From assembly GCA_964579305.1 (NCBI GenBank), contig CAZOGY010000082.1:1-16950 (forward strand): 16,950 nucleotides of DNA. The letters are read 5' to 3'. This DNA comes from JBCBWG01 sp964579305 (GTDB taxonomy: Bacteria; Pseudomonadota; Alphaproteobacteria; Rhizobiales; Hyphomicrobiaceae). Under the pieces are notes generated by a model that searched no databases, had not been told where the DNA came from, and saw nothing but the letters and a program-made list of their open reading frames with translations. Below, piece by piece: positions 8,701-15,012 of this stretch; position 1 is the stretch's first letter, and each line of letters begins with the position of its first letter. Both the position numbers and the translations under genes were made by a program.

Positions 8701-8889
8701 AACGGGAAAGTCGCTACCACCGATTGCGCCGTTCACAATTTGTTTTGGAATTTCAAGCGTGAAATAAAGAAAGGGAAACGCGCAGACCGTTATTGCAAGA
8801 AGAATAAATTGATCCCGCCGGCTGTATTTCCAAGCATAACTCACAAGATCCTTGGGAAGATCCGTTTCGCTTTGGTCGGTGTTGGCCAT
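5764..8889 (-). CDS. ABC exporter-like membrane protein with degenerate ATPase and C-terminal cyclic-nucleotide-binding domain
   Basis: 1041 residues. Residues 20-320 are an ABC exporter-type membrane domain with about six TM segments (near 27-45, 73-93, 157-175, 178-196, 268-288, 290-305). An ABC ATPase fold starts near 355 but its motifs are lost: the Walker A place reads CRDPVARAT (392-400, Lys replaced by R398 and all Gly gone), the signature place reads ILPPV (782-786), Walker B is ILILDR (803-808, catalytic Glu replaced by R808), and the H-loop His is absent. Only the Q-loop region EQPFLFKGTVGRNI (440-453) looks normal. About 320 residues are inserted between Q-loop and signature. Residues about 883-1010 are a cNMP-binding domain with a phosphate-binding cassette at 958-969 (GDLS then RSRRT), followed by a short coiled coil (1011-1036). 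ATP-driven transport is unlikely; a nucleotide-responsive membrane scaffold or a partner of another ATPase is possible. ATG at 8889 has AGGG at 9 bases. Confidence 0.85.
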   Translation of the reverse strand: MANTDQSETDLPKDLVSYAWKYSRRDQFILLAITVCAFPFLYFTLEIPKQIVNGAIGGSDFPVDILGFQFSQLGYLALLCGSFLLAVIASGLIKMQLNTMRGIVAERLLRRFRFQLIARMHRFPLQRFRRVGSGELTSMVTAEAEPLGGIMGDLLAQPVFQAGQMLTILTFLLIQNVWFAIAAVALIPVQAYIIPRLQRRVNNLNKERVATVRQLAERIGESAGGLADLRANNELTYALAQTSNTLHTLFDIRFRIYRIKFFMKFLNNFINQLTPFLFFAIGGYLVIMGELTLGALVAALAAFKDLTAPWKELLAFYNRFQDMSVRYVTVTEQFSAPGMLPASAIDAPPDTHVHLTGPIKVDGVTVLSDSESVILDALTFEIPQGAMAAIACRDPVARATLLHTLSRQILPNSGTINVGEIDLADLHNETVGRRIGVVTEQPFLFKGTVGRNIAAALHAPPNDVSALSEHNRVRANEALRVGNTPYPVDVPWFDPAIIGMSNSAEVRDWWMQITAAMGTDDWLLRRALDEPVTGTGHDKLRKAVVELRPVMAEKLSAERLDRRVRGFDPAQYHPDLAVAENLLFAIPQRPTRAAAMAADAQFLPTLQDLGIAEELRRAARDMMRVLMRTFGEVGTAHPLFQRLPIEADVFETLAAALKRAGPNQTLSQLEDALLLTVPFKLTAGDFPQAVPNELRRRILRIRSAQVDDLRNRAGSLFVSLDPQAYAPGLTLLENLVYGKLSASEADRARIREIAAETLEAAGMKTDASATIVDLETNVGGTILPPVARERIAFVRSVIKRPDILILDRFLASHDDTDRVRTRDRLRELLPDATIILLEPEFTEPQAYDCVLEIVDGRLAGQTTSASTVIGGEAARDLDRKVLALRTCALFQDLPLAQVRLLAFASEWLDFEAGAYVFRSGDATDGAYLLTKGQAELRWPDTYADDEALLDVLPGRIVGDLSVIMRSRRTVDMVALTAIETLRIRRAEFWDIIRADAGVATRLLETVSGYLIEAAQERHETIESYEQRIAELEQRVATKQVD

Positions 8890-8919
8890 GTTTTCACGCC
8901 CTTGAAACGCGCAGTGGGG

Positions 8920-8947
8920 ACCGGCCGGAAGTTTTCATTCGGCCGGT
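8920..8947. promoter_or_regulatory. Leader hairpin upstream of the pseudo-ABC gene
   Basis: Perfect 8-base inverted repeat accggccg / cggccggt with a 12-base loop, 30 bases before the ATG at 8889. There is no T run after it on the minus strand, so it is more likely a 5'-leader structure or operator than a terminator. It lies in the 233-base gap between the trypsin-like and ABC genes, for which no small gene or clear promoter was found. Confidence 0.4.
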
Positions 8948-8963
8948 GCAAGCCGCGCGACAG

Positions 8964-8973
8964 CGCATATGCG
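8964..8973. promoter_or_regulatory. 10-base palindrome upstream of the pseudo-ABC gene
   Basis: cgcatatgcg is a perfect palindrome about 75-85 bases upstream of the ATG at 8889. It could be an operator half-site pair; there is no direct evidence for a binding protein. Confidence 0.2.
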
Positions 8974-9122
8974 GCAATGATGTCAGTCTCAGCGCGACCG
9001 GTATGGTTTGGTGGTGCCGCCGTCACCGCAAGTGCATGCCGCCGTTTTACGACGCTTGCCGGCTGTGCCGATCATCATTGATGCGTGAGGGCTGTGAAAG
9101 CTGCACGTGCGTATGTGGTGTG

Positions 9123-10499
9123 TCAGTTTCCGCGCCGGGCGCAGCGTTCAGGGCGCGTGCAGGTCGTCACGTTGACCACTTTGGCTTCGATCCAGGACAG
9201 GGCGCGGCGGTTCAGAAGGCCATAGATGCCACCGGCGCCGCACTTGCCATCGGTTGCAACCCCGCGCGAGGTCACGGCGATCAGGAAGGCGCCATGCGAT
9301 GGCTCGACCAGAAAAGCTGGTCCGCCGCTGTCGCCATTACAGCTATCGCGCTCAAAATAGCTGTCGATCACGACCACTTCTCGACCGGGTTGGCAGCCGT
9401 ATCGGTCTGCGCTGTCGCAAATGGCGTCGGCGACAAGGGTGGTGACGTGATGTTTTTTGCCAAGTTCTGCGGTGTGCAGATTGGTGCTGGGGTCCGCGGT
9501 ATAGCCGAAGCCGACCAGGGCCAGTTCGAGAGGGGTCGGCTGGCCGCCTTCGGCCAGTGGGGTTGGAAAGCCAAAGAACATTGAGATATCGGCGATCTTG
9601 GCCGTTGGCAGCCGTTCGATGCTTGTGTCGCCAACGAGGCGGCCGACCGCGCTGGTGTTAAACCGGATCAGCGCGAGATCGCGGCCGTACAAGATTTGTT
9701 CGCCGTCGCGCCGATAACTTTGGCAAACGCGCTGTGGATCGCCCACAACGAACGATGTCAAATCGTTGCGGACGCTGAAAGCGTTCGTGATGGTTTCGCT
9801 CTGGCGTGCGTCGGTTCCGAACACGACGGCCACCTGCTCTTTGGCGAATGCGCTTTCCTCGCCGCAAATGCAATGCGCCGCGGTCAGGATGTGGCCGTCG
9901 CCAAGGTGCGTGCCCGAGCAAAAGGAGCTGAACAGGGGTGCGCCATTTGCGATCGGTGTAAATTTCGCGATTGAAACGACTTCAGGGAATTCGCCAGGGC
10001 GCGCAGCCGTGCCGCCGACGATCTGTGTGCCGGCTTCGAACTTTCGCAGGCGCTCTTCGAGTGCGCTGATTTCCGATTCGCTGATGTCGGGTGTTTCGAA
10101 ATTGAGGGCGGCGCCAGCATCGTGGGCATTTCTTTGCTCGCCGGTTGGCAGGTTCTGGCCCGATCGCCCCGCTCGAGTGCGAGGCGCGCGTGATTGCGCC
10201 GCCGGACCACGGGTTTGCTGTTGGTTTTTCAAAAGGCGCCGCAGTGCCGCCCAATAGGCATCTGAGGTTTCGTCCTCGCCTGAGATTTCTCGCGCGCGGC
10301 GACGCAAATCAGAAACGAACTGCCGCTGACGGCGAATGAGTTCGGGATTGCCGGTTTTGCTCATGTCCGCGGGCGCGCGGGTCTGGGCGGCCCCGTCGAT
10401 TGCGCCTGCGAATTGCAAAACCGCGAACAGCAAACCCGCGATGGCAAAATAGCCGGTCAAGGCAGCAAATCTGACGGCCAGATCAAAATGGCGTTTCAT
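9123..10499 (-). CDS. Secreted trypsin-like serine protease (S1 family) with long N-terminal pro-region
   Basis: 458 residues from ATG 10499. A hydrophobic signal segment at about 9-36 ends near GAAQ. Residues 40-158 form a charged, probably helical pro-region. The protease domain starts at IVGG (160-163), with catalytic H209 in TAAHC, D274 in GRDLALIRF and S391 in CNGDSGGP. D385, six residues before the serine, occupies the trypsin S1 position and predicts cleavage after Lys/Arg. Cysteines flank the catalytic sites, in keeping with an exported protein. The residue before IVGG is Q159, not Lys/Arg, so self-activation in trypsin fashion is not expected. An in-frame start at 10526 exists, but the one at 10499 gives a cleaner signal peptide (MKRHF), lies 5 bases after the metalloprotease stop, and has a GGGGG stretch 9 bases upstream. 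It is the last gene of the lipoprotein-metalloprotease-trypsin unit. Confidence 0.93.
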   Translation of the reverse strand: MKRHFDLAVRFAALTGYFAIAGLLFAVLQFAGAIDGAAQTRAPADMSKTGNPELIRRQRQFVSDLRRRAREISGEDETSDAYWAALRRLLKNQQQTRGPAAQSRAPRTRAGRSGQNLPTGEQRNAHDAGAALNFETPDISESEISALEERLRKFEAGTQIVGGTAARPGEFPEVVSIAKFTPIANGAPLFSSFCSGTHLGDGHILTAAHCICGEESAFAKEQVAVVFGTDARQSETITNAFSVRNDLTSFVVGDPQRVCQSYRRDGEQILYGRDLALIRFNTSAVGRLVGDTSIERLPTAKIADISMFFGFPTPLAEGGQPTPLELALVGFGYTADPSTNLHTAELGKKHHVTTLVADAICDSADRYGCQPGREVVVIDSYFERDSCNGDSGGPAFLVEPSHGAFLIAVTSRGVATDGKCGAGGIYGLLNRRALSWIEAKVVNVTTCTRPERCARRGN

Positions 10500-10504
10500 G
10501 CTGG

Positions 10505-12199
10505 TCAGCCCCCGGTGCGCAAGCAAGCGTTTTTGCAGCTCTCAGGCTTTCCACGCAGCGAGCACTGCGCTTCGCAAGTGCATTGATCAAGGCAATCAAA
10601 AGAATTGCCCTGGGCTTTTCTGCAGGCTTGATGGCATGCTTGCATCGCATGGACCGGCGAGGCCTGGGCCTGTCCGGGCGCCGCGCCGGGATCGGTTTGT
10701 GCCGGGTTGGTGCGCGGTGTCGCTGGGTTTTGCAGAGTTTCTGGATCGTTCGGCGTGATTGAAGCGGGTGAGGCCAGGCTGTAGATCTTGCGATGACCAA
10801 GGCGGTCAAAGCGCGTAATCTGCAATCGTGGCAGGCCACCGGTCGCGCAATCGTAATGCATGACGGAAAATCTATCGTATTTCGTCTGTGCAATCCAATC
10901 AACGCCAGGACGTATGAACGCTTCTCTTTCGCATTCACCGATTTTGGTGCTGCCGTCGACGAATAAGCGGATCTGCTCGTGTCGGTAACCGAGAACGTGA
11001 CCGAGTTCATGGCGCATTACACCGTTCTGTGCAGAACGCGACAACATGAAAAAGCCCGGCAGAACATTAATGATGCGGCGCTCGGAGGGTGCATCGGGAA
11101 AAAACGCCGTCGCGATGGCACTGCCGGTTCGGCGATACATGACAACAAACCGGAGGCCGCCAGGCTGCTTGCGAATATCCAGGCGGGCTCGTCTTAAAAA
11201 TTCCCGGAAAAGCCTGATGCCGTCGAGACTGCGGTCATGTTCAAAAATGACACTGCATTTTGGGCAAACGCGTTGCCAAGCTGCCCCGGCAGATCGCATA
11301 GCGTTGACGGTTGCATCGTAGCGCGCCTTGCTTGGAAAGGTTGAGCGGATCACGGCATAGCGCAAGCGCCGGAAATCGGCGCTCCAAAATTGTGGGCTGC
11401 CGCCGCGTGCGTGTACGACAAGGCGGCTGTTGCGCAGACTTCTGGCCGTCGTTCTTAATGCGCCAGCAGATCTGCCGGTCATGGACCGCGCCGCGGATGC
11501 GCGTCGGCCAATGATTTGTACCAGACGAACGGTCTCTGCGCAGTCGTCGTTGCCATTGCAGCGGGCATAAATGAAAAAACGCGGTGCTTGGCCGGTGTCT
11601 TGCTGGGTTTGTTGGTCGCGTGCAATGACGGCTTGGAGTTGTGTTTCGGGGTCCAGGACGGTCTTATAGTTTTTGTTTCTAGCGCGCTGGGCGAATTCCT
11701 GACCGCGATCGATCAAGGCCGGCTGACTTCGGCTCAGCGCCTGCACCTCATTTCTGGTCAATTGAAAGACATAGAATTTGTCGCCGTCTCGTTCGACAAA
11801 TGGAAAACGCGCGAGGCATTGGTCAAACAGCAGCGTCGGCTTATCCCGGTTGTCGATCGCTCTGGTACACGGGTTGGAATTTGCAAGGCGGCCTAGTGCG
11901 AACAACTGCTCGCGAATTTCTGCTCGTGTCAGCGGCACGTCGCCCATCAGATAAAGGGGTTCAGTGCCGGGAATGGGCGATGGCCAACGGGGCAATCGGC
12001 GCAAGTAGGCCGACAAGGCGGCGTCGGCATCCGGTGTGCGGCTGGCCAGAGCAACGGCTGCCCGGCTATGCGCGTCGTTTCGCTGTTGTTCGTTGCGGCG
12101 AAGACCCGACTGGGCCTCGCCTGTGTGGGGCCATAGCAAAGTGATTGAAGCGGCCAGTATGGCGGCGGCTGCAACCCAATTGCGTGATCTCTGCACCAT
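10505..12199 (-). CDS. Secreted astacin-like zinc metalloprotease (metzincin) with Cys-rich C-terminal tail
   Basis: 564 residues from ATG 12199. Signal peptide MVQRSRN plus a hydrophobic stretch ending about GEAQ (30). Residues 30-260 are an unassigned N-terminal region. The catalytic domain spans about 270-475: zinc motif HELGHVLGYRHEQIR (397-411; ligands H397, H401, H407, catalytic E398) and Met-turn SVMHY (445-449) with a possible fifth ligand Y449, the arrangement of astacins (M12A). After a Pro/Gln/Ala-rich linker (480-518), the tail (522-559) has eight Cys arranged as four CX3C pairs (522/526, 536/540, 542/546, 555/559). The longer frame begins at a TTG (12256) with no support; ATG 12199 has GGGGTGG 4 bases upstream and starts the signal peptide. 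It is 62 bases after the lipoprotein gene and 5 before the trypsin gene, so co-transcription is likely. A matrixin-like member is the alternative family. Confidence 0.9.
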   Translation of the reverse strand: MVQRSRNWVAAAAILAASITLLWPHTGEAQSGLRRNEQQRNDAHSRAAVALASRTPDADAALSAYLRRLPRWPSPIPGTEPLYLMGDVPLTRAEIREQLFALGRLANSNPCTRAIDNRDKPTLLFDQCLARFPFVERDGDKFYVFQLTRNEVQALSRSQPALIDRGQEFAQRARNKNYKTVLDPETQLQAVIARDQQTQQDTGQAPRFFIYARCNGNDDCAETVRLVQIIGRRASAARSMTGRSAGALRTTARSLRNSRLVVHARGGSPQFWSADFRRLRYAVIRSTFPSKARYDATVNAMRSAGAAWQRVCPKCSVIFEHDRSLDGIRLFREFLRRARLDIRKQPGGLRFVVMYRRTGSAIATAFFPDAPSERRIINVLPGFFMLSRSAQNGVMRHELGHVLGYRHEQIRLFVDGSTKIGECEREAFIRPGVDWIAQTKYDRFSVMHYDCATGGLPRLQITRFDRLGHRKIYSLASPASITPNDPETLQNPATPRTNPAQTDPGAAPGQAQASPVHAMQACHQACRKAQGNSFDCLDQCTCEAQCSLRGKPESCKNACLRTGG

Positions 12200-12261
12200 T
12201 TTGCCACCCCACACCGATATGATGAACTGGAACACAGGCGACGGCAGCGCTTGCAAAGCAC

Positions 12262-13464
12262 CTATTGGGGTGGTGCTTGTGCGGCCGCCAGTAACTCTCC
12301 CTGCGCCTGAATGAGTTCACGTTGGAGTGTCAGGTTTTGTTTCTGGGCCTCAATCAAAGCGCTTGAATTGCTTGTTTGTAGAACCTCGAACTTCAGCATA
12401 GCTGACGGTATGGACACGATCGCCTTTGCGACATCGATCGGGATCCCAATGAAGCCCAAGACTTCTGAAGGGTTTTTGATTTGCGTCTTGACCAACATGC
12501 CGTTCGCGAACGTTAAGTTGACTTCCCGTTTGACAAATGGGGCACGCGTCACAGGAATGCTTGCGACAACGTATGGGTTTGCCACGACCACGATCTGTTG
12601 GGCGATAACGCGAGGATTTGCGGATGGGCTTGTTGTCTTGATTTCGATCACGTAGGGCATTGCCGTACGGAAGCAGAGGTCTTTTCCGCAGCCCGGTTTG
12701 ACGCGCGGATTATGCGGCAGCTTGATGAGTGGCCGTGTGACAAGGCGGATCGTTGGCGAGAGCCCCTTAAGGTGGCGATTAAAAGCATGGACCGATTGGG
12801 GATCGGTTGGGTCGATATCATGCTTGATCTCGAACTTGTCGACCGCGGTTCGGCCCGTGGCGAGAGCTGTGTTGACAGCCCCCAGAATTTCTGCAGGTGC
12901 TCCAGCGATTTTGCTAACGATTTCCGGCGTTTTATCTTCCAACTCGGAGTTCACCGATTTGAGAAGCCGCGTGACAGGATCAATTGAGATGGTCACATCG
13001 TCGTTGAAGAAGACGTTGTGATCGAGTTTGACGGTATAAATAAAGTCACAATCTGGAATGAACCGCACCTTGCCAATGCTAAGCGAAAGGTCGTTTGCCG
13101 CGGCCGTGACTTGGGTGGGGCCTTGGTCAGCCGGCGGGGTCTCGTTTTGCGGTCCCACGCCAGCGCGCGGCGTTGCCTGGTTTGCAGAGGCCGCCTGCGC
13201 CGCAGACGGCGATCCGGCGCGGCTGAGATCGTCAAACGTGACATTTCCCAACGCATTTGAGGGACGTTGATTGCCGGTTGAAGATCCGCTTGTCTTGGGT
13301 TTTTTGGCAACCGTGACCGGTACGATCGCCTTCGGCAGGCAGAAGGTTTGCCCGACGATGGGGGCGCCGTTGAGATGTACCGGATCGACAACCAACGCGC
13401 GCTCCGCGCAGCCGGTCAAACCAATCAGACAGCCGATGACCAAAACCGTCGGACGACAAATCAT
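12262..13464 (-). CDS. Putative lipoprotein of unknown function, first gene of the protease unit
   Basis: 400 residues from ATG 13464. The N-terminus MICRPTVLVIGCLIGLTGC is a lipoprotein signal with lipobox LTGC and lipidated C19, followed by Ala, so the protein should be anchored in the envelope, probably the outer membrane. Residues 55-125 are low-complexity (Ser, Ala, Pro, Gln, Asn, Thr) and look like a flexible linker. Residues 125-340 form a mostly beta-rich domain with two Cys (C259, C264) that I do not recognise. Residues 357-395 look like an amphipathic coiled coil rich in Gln, Leu and Glu. The frame is open back to a GTG at 13599, but the lipobox and GGGGA 6 bases before ATG 13464 decide the start. 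It may hold or regulate the two proteases encoded downstream; this is inferred from order only. Confidence 0.8.
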   Translation of the reverse strand: MICRPTVLVIGCLIGLTGCAERALVVDPVHLNGAPIVGQTFCLPKAIVPVTVAKKPKTSGSSTGNQRPSNALGNVTFDDLSRAGSPSAAQAASANQATPRAGVGPQNETPPADQGPTQVTAAANDLSLSIGKVRFIPDCDFIYTVKLDHNVFFNDDVTISIDPVTRLLKSVNSELEDKTPEIVSKIAGAPAEILGAVNTALATGRTAVDKFEIKHDIDPTDPQSVHAFNRHLKGLSPTIRLVTRPLIKLPHNPRVKPGCGKDLCFRTAMPYVIEIKTTSPSANPRVIAQQIVVVANPYVVASIPVTRAPFVKREVNLTFANGMLVKTQIKNPSEVLGFIGIPIDVAKAIVSIPSAMLKFEVLQTSNSSALIEAQKQNLTLQRELIQAQGELLAAAQAPPQ

Positions 13465-13863
13465 TTCAAGTCCCCAGACGCAATACTTACTCCCCACACA
13501 TAAACACAAAAAATCCACATTTCGCGACATTAAGCGCGGGAATTCTCCAAAATGAACATTTGCCGTGACCATAACGCAACGCAACGCAACGCGATGCACT
13601 GGGGCGCCGGCTTGCTTTTGCAGTTTTCGCTGGACGGATTTGCGGTGAGGTCGATCGCGGCCAATGGCTCGACTACTTGAGGCGTATGCAAATCAAAAAC
13701 GGTCTGCCGGGCCGAGAAAGTGGCGGCGAATCAAGACTGTCGCGCTGCGACGCGCGCAACCGGCAGTTTGCGGCTGGTCGCAGATGGCGCGTCGTGTTTC
13801 AGCAGTCGCAGCGCGATGAAACGAGCCACGACCGCATCGGGGTTGCGTCTCGTTTTCATGTGT
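13465..13863. other. 399-base intergenic region between SLATT-like and lipoprotein genes
   Basis: No convincing gene: the open frames here start at GTG/TTG or are shadows. Contents seen: the GGGGA ribosome binding site next to 13464, a (AACGC)4 tandem repeat, and, at about 13694-13715 on the minus strand, a weak stem (one mismatch) followed by TTTTT that could end the SLATT-like transcript about 150 bases after its stop. The promoter of the lipoprotein-protease unit should lie here, but no good -35/-10 pair stood out. Confidence 0.5.
13573..13592. repeat. Tandem repeat (AACGC) x4
   Basis: Four perfect copies of the 5-mer AACGC (GCGTT on the minus strand), about 110 bases upstream of the lipoprotein start. 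Repeats of this kind can change copy number by slippage. Confidence 0.9.
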
Positions 13864-14883
13864 TCAGTGCGACTTGAGCCAGGCCAGGTGCTCAGTTCTC
13901 ATGATTTTGTGAACATGCCTCGCCAGCTCGCGCATTGGTTCAGCGTTACCGTCTGCAGCTGCTTTTTTTGCTGCTGTCAGTTCGGTGTATCGCACGGCGA
14001 GGAGGTCAGCCAGCGCACGATGGTAGATTCCGCGGTGATCGCCAAAATTTCGCGATGCCAAAAACATGAACGCGTAGATGGCTATGCTGACGAACAAGAT
14101 GAGGATGAGCCAAGTGTCGATGGAATTTGCCTCAAGCAGGTGCAAGGTCGCGGTGATCGCCGCCAAATCCGTGGCGCGGCCTTGCTCTCCCAGGGCGCCA
14201 ATGCCAACGGCGCTGATGACGAGTAGGGTTATTGCAGCCAGTGCAATGCCGACACCACTCCAAACATCTGTTCGGTCGGCCGTGCGTTGGAAACCCTGGA
14301 TCTTATCTGAATAGTATGAGATTTGCGCCTCAAGCTGGAATCTCTCGAAATACGCGATCTGAAGCGGGTAAGCTGGAAGTTCGCCCGGCTGCTGTTCTAC
14401 TTCAGCGTCCATGATCGCCTGGCCGATGTCCCAGCGGAGCGTTTCAGACGTCTCTCGGTGACTCTTCCAGATGTTTCGGTCCGACCGCGCCAATTTCCAA
14501 ACACTGGAGGCAAACGCCAGAATCAGCGCCACTACAACGGCGATGCGCGCGATATTCTCCTGTTGGGCTGTGAGGCCAAGGTAGGCCACTGCCATAAGCA
14601 ACGCAGCAGTTAGGGCAGCGAGCAAGAACATAATCAAGAGGTGAAAAGCCAGCTTGGTGTTGCGTTGCGCATGGCTCGCGCCGCGCGCCGGAATTTTACG
14701 CTTCTCCACCGCAGGAGCCACTGTTGGCCCGTTGATAATGCGCCGTAGCGTACCCGCCTGCTCAGGCAGTTGAGCGGCATGCTTGTCTGGGTGGAAATGC
14801 ATCCAATCCGGCCCTTCGCCAGTTTGAATAGCGTCGATAATCGCCTTCGAGGCGTGGAGGACAGTTTCATTTGTATCTGGCAC
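13864..14883 (-). CDS. Four-TM protein resembling tandem SLATT (SLATT_3 + SLATT_1 / DUF4231) domains
   Basis: 339 residues from GTG 14883, no signal peptide. Two TM hairpins: about 78-103 plus 112-130, and about 210-230 plus 256-276. After the first hairpin comes WKSHRETSETLRW (139-151), close to the W-x-x-R-x-x-AE-S-hK-x-x-W pattern of SLATT_3. Before the second comes YFERFQLEAQISYYSDKI (178-195), close to the R-x-x-x-Q-x-x-W/Y-Y motif of SLATT_1/DUF4231. SLATT was defined computationally as a membrane effector associated with nucleotide-second-messenger synthases and SLOG sensors, and is thought to form pores. The N-terminal 75 residues are soluble and unrecognised. GTG 14883 is chosen because AGGAG lies 6 bases upstream; the frame extends to GTG 14952 without support. 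It is divergent from the caspase gene. Family assignment is from motif memory and needs a profile search. Confidence 0.72.
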   Translation of the reverse strand: MPDTNETVLHASKAIIDAIQTGEGPDWMHFHPDKHAAQLPEQAGTLRRIINGPTVAPAVEKRKIPARGASHAQRNTKLAFHLLIMFLLAALTAALLMAVAYLGLTAQQENIARIAVVVALILAFASSVWKLARSDRNIWKSHRETSETLRWDIGQAIMDAEVEQQPGELPAYPLQIAYFERFQLEAQISYYSDKIQGFQRTADRTDVWSGVGIALAAITLLVISAVGIGALGEQGRATDLAAITATLHLLEANSIDTWLILILFVSIAIYAFMFLASRNFGDHRGIYHRALADLLAVRYTELTAAKKAAADGNAEPMRELARHVHKIMRTEHLAWLKSH

Positions 14884-14889
14884 TGGAGG

Positions 14890-14894
14890 CTCCT
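14890..14894 (-). promoter_or_regulatory. Ribosome binding site of the SLATT-like gene (fixes the GTG start)
   Basis: AGGAG, 6 bases before GTG 14883. No comparable site precedes the upstream GTG at 14952. Confidence 0.75.
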
Positions 14895-14935
14895 GGCAAT
14901 TGATATAAATTGAAATCGTGCGAGACACCCACCCA

Positions 14936-14949
14936 ACGGGCGCACCCGT
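14936..14949. promoter_or_regulatory. Inverted repeat in the divergent SLATT/caspase promoter region
   Basis: acggg-cgca-cccgt, arms of 5 with a 4-base centre, in the 129-base region between the two divergent starts. It is a candidate operator for shared control. TAGTAT at 14971-14976 on the plus strand could be a -10 box for the caspase gene, but no good -35 box is seen 17 bases upstream. Confidence 0.3.
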
Positions 14950-15012
14950 CACGAAAACGTATCACGGCTCTAGTATCATTTGTAGATGACAACGAAATTA
15001 TTGGAGAAGTCA

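Noticed and set aside
12200..12256. Extension of the metalloprotease to TTG 12256
   Set aside because: The TTG lies 5 bases after the previous stop with no SD, and would put 19 residues before a normal signal peptide.
13465..13599. 45-residue N-terminal extension of the lipoprotein from GTG 13599
   Set aside because: It would bury the lipoprotein signal; the lipobox and a ribosome binding site support ATG 13464.
13677..13877. Small plus-strand gene in the 399-base gap
   Set aside because: Starts at TTG with no ribosome binding site, gives an Arg/Ser-rich product and runs into the SLATT-like gene on the other strand.
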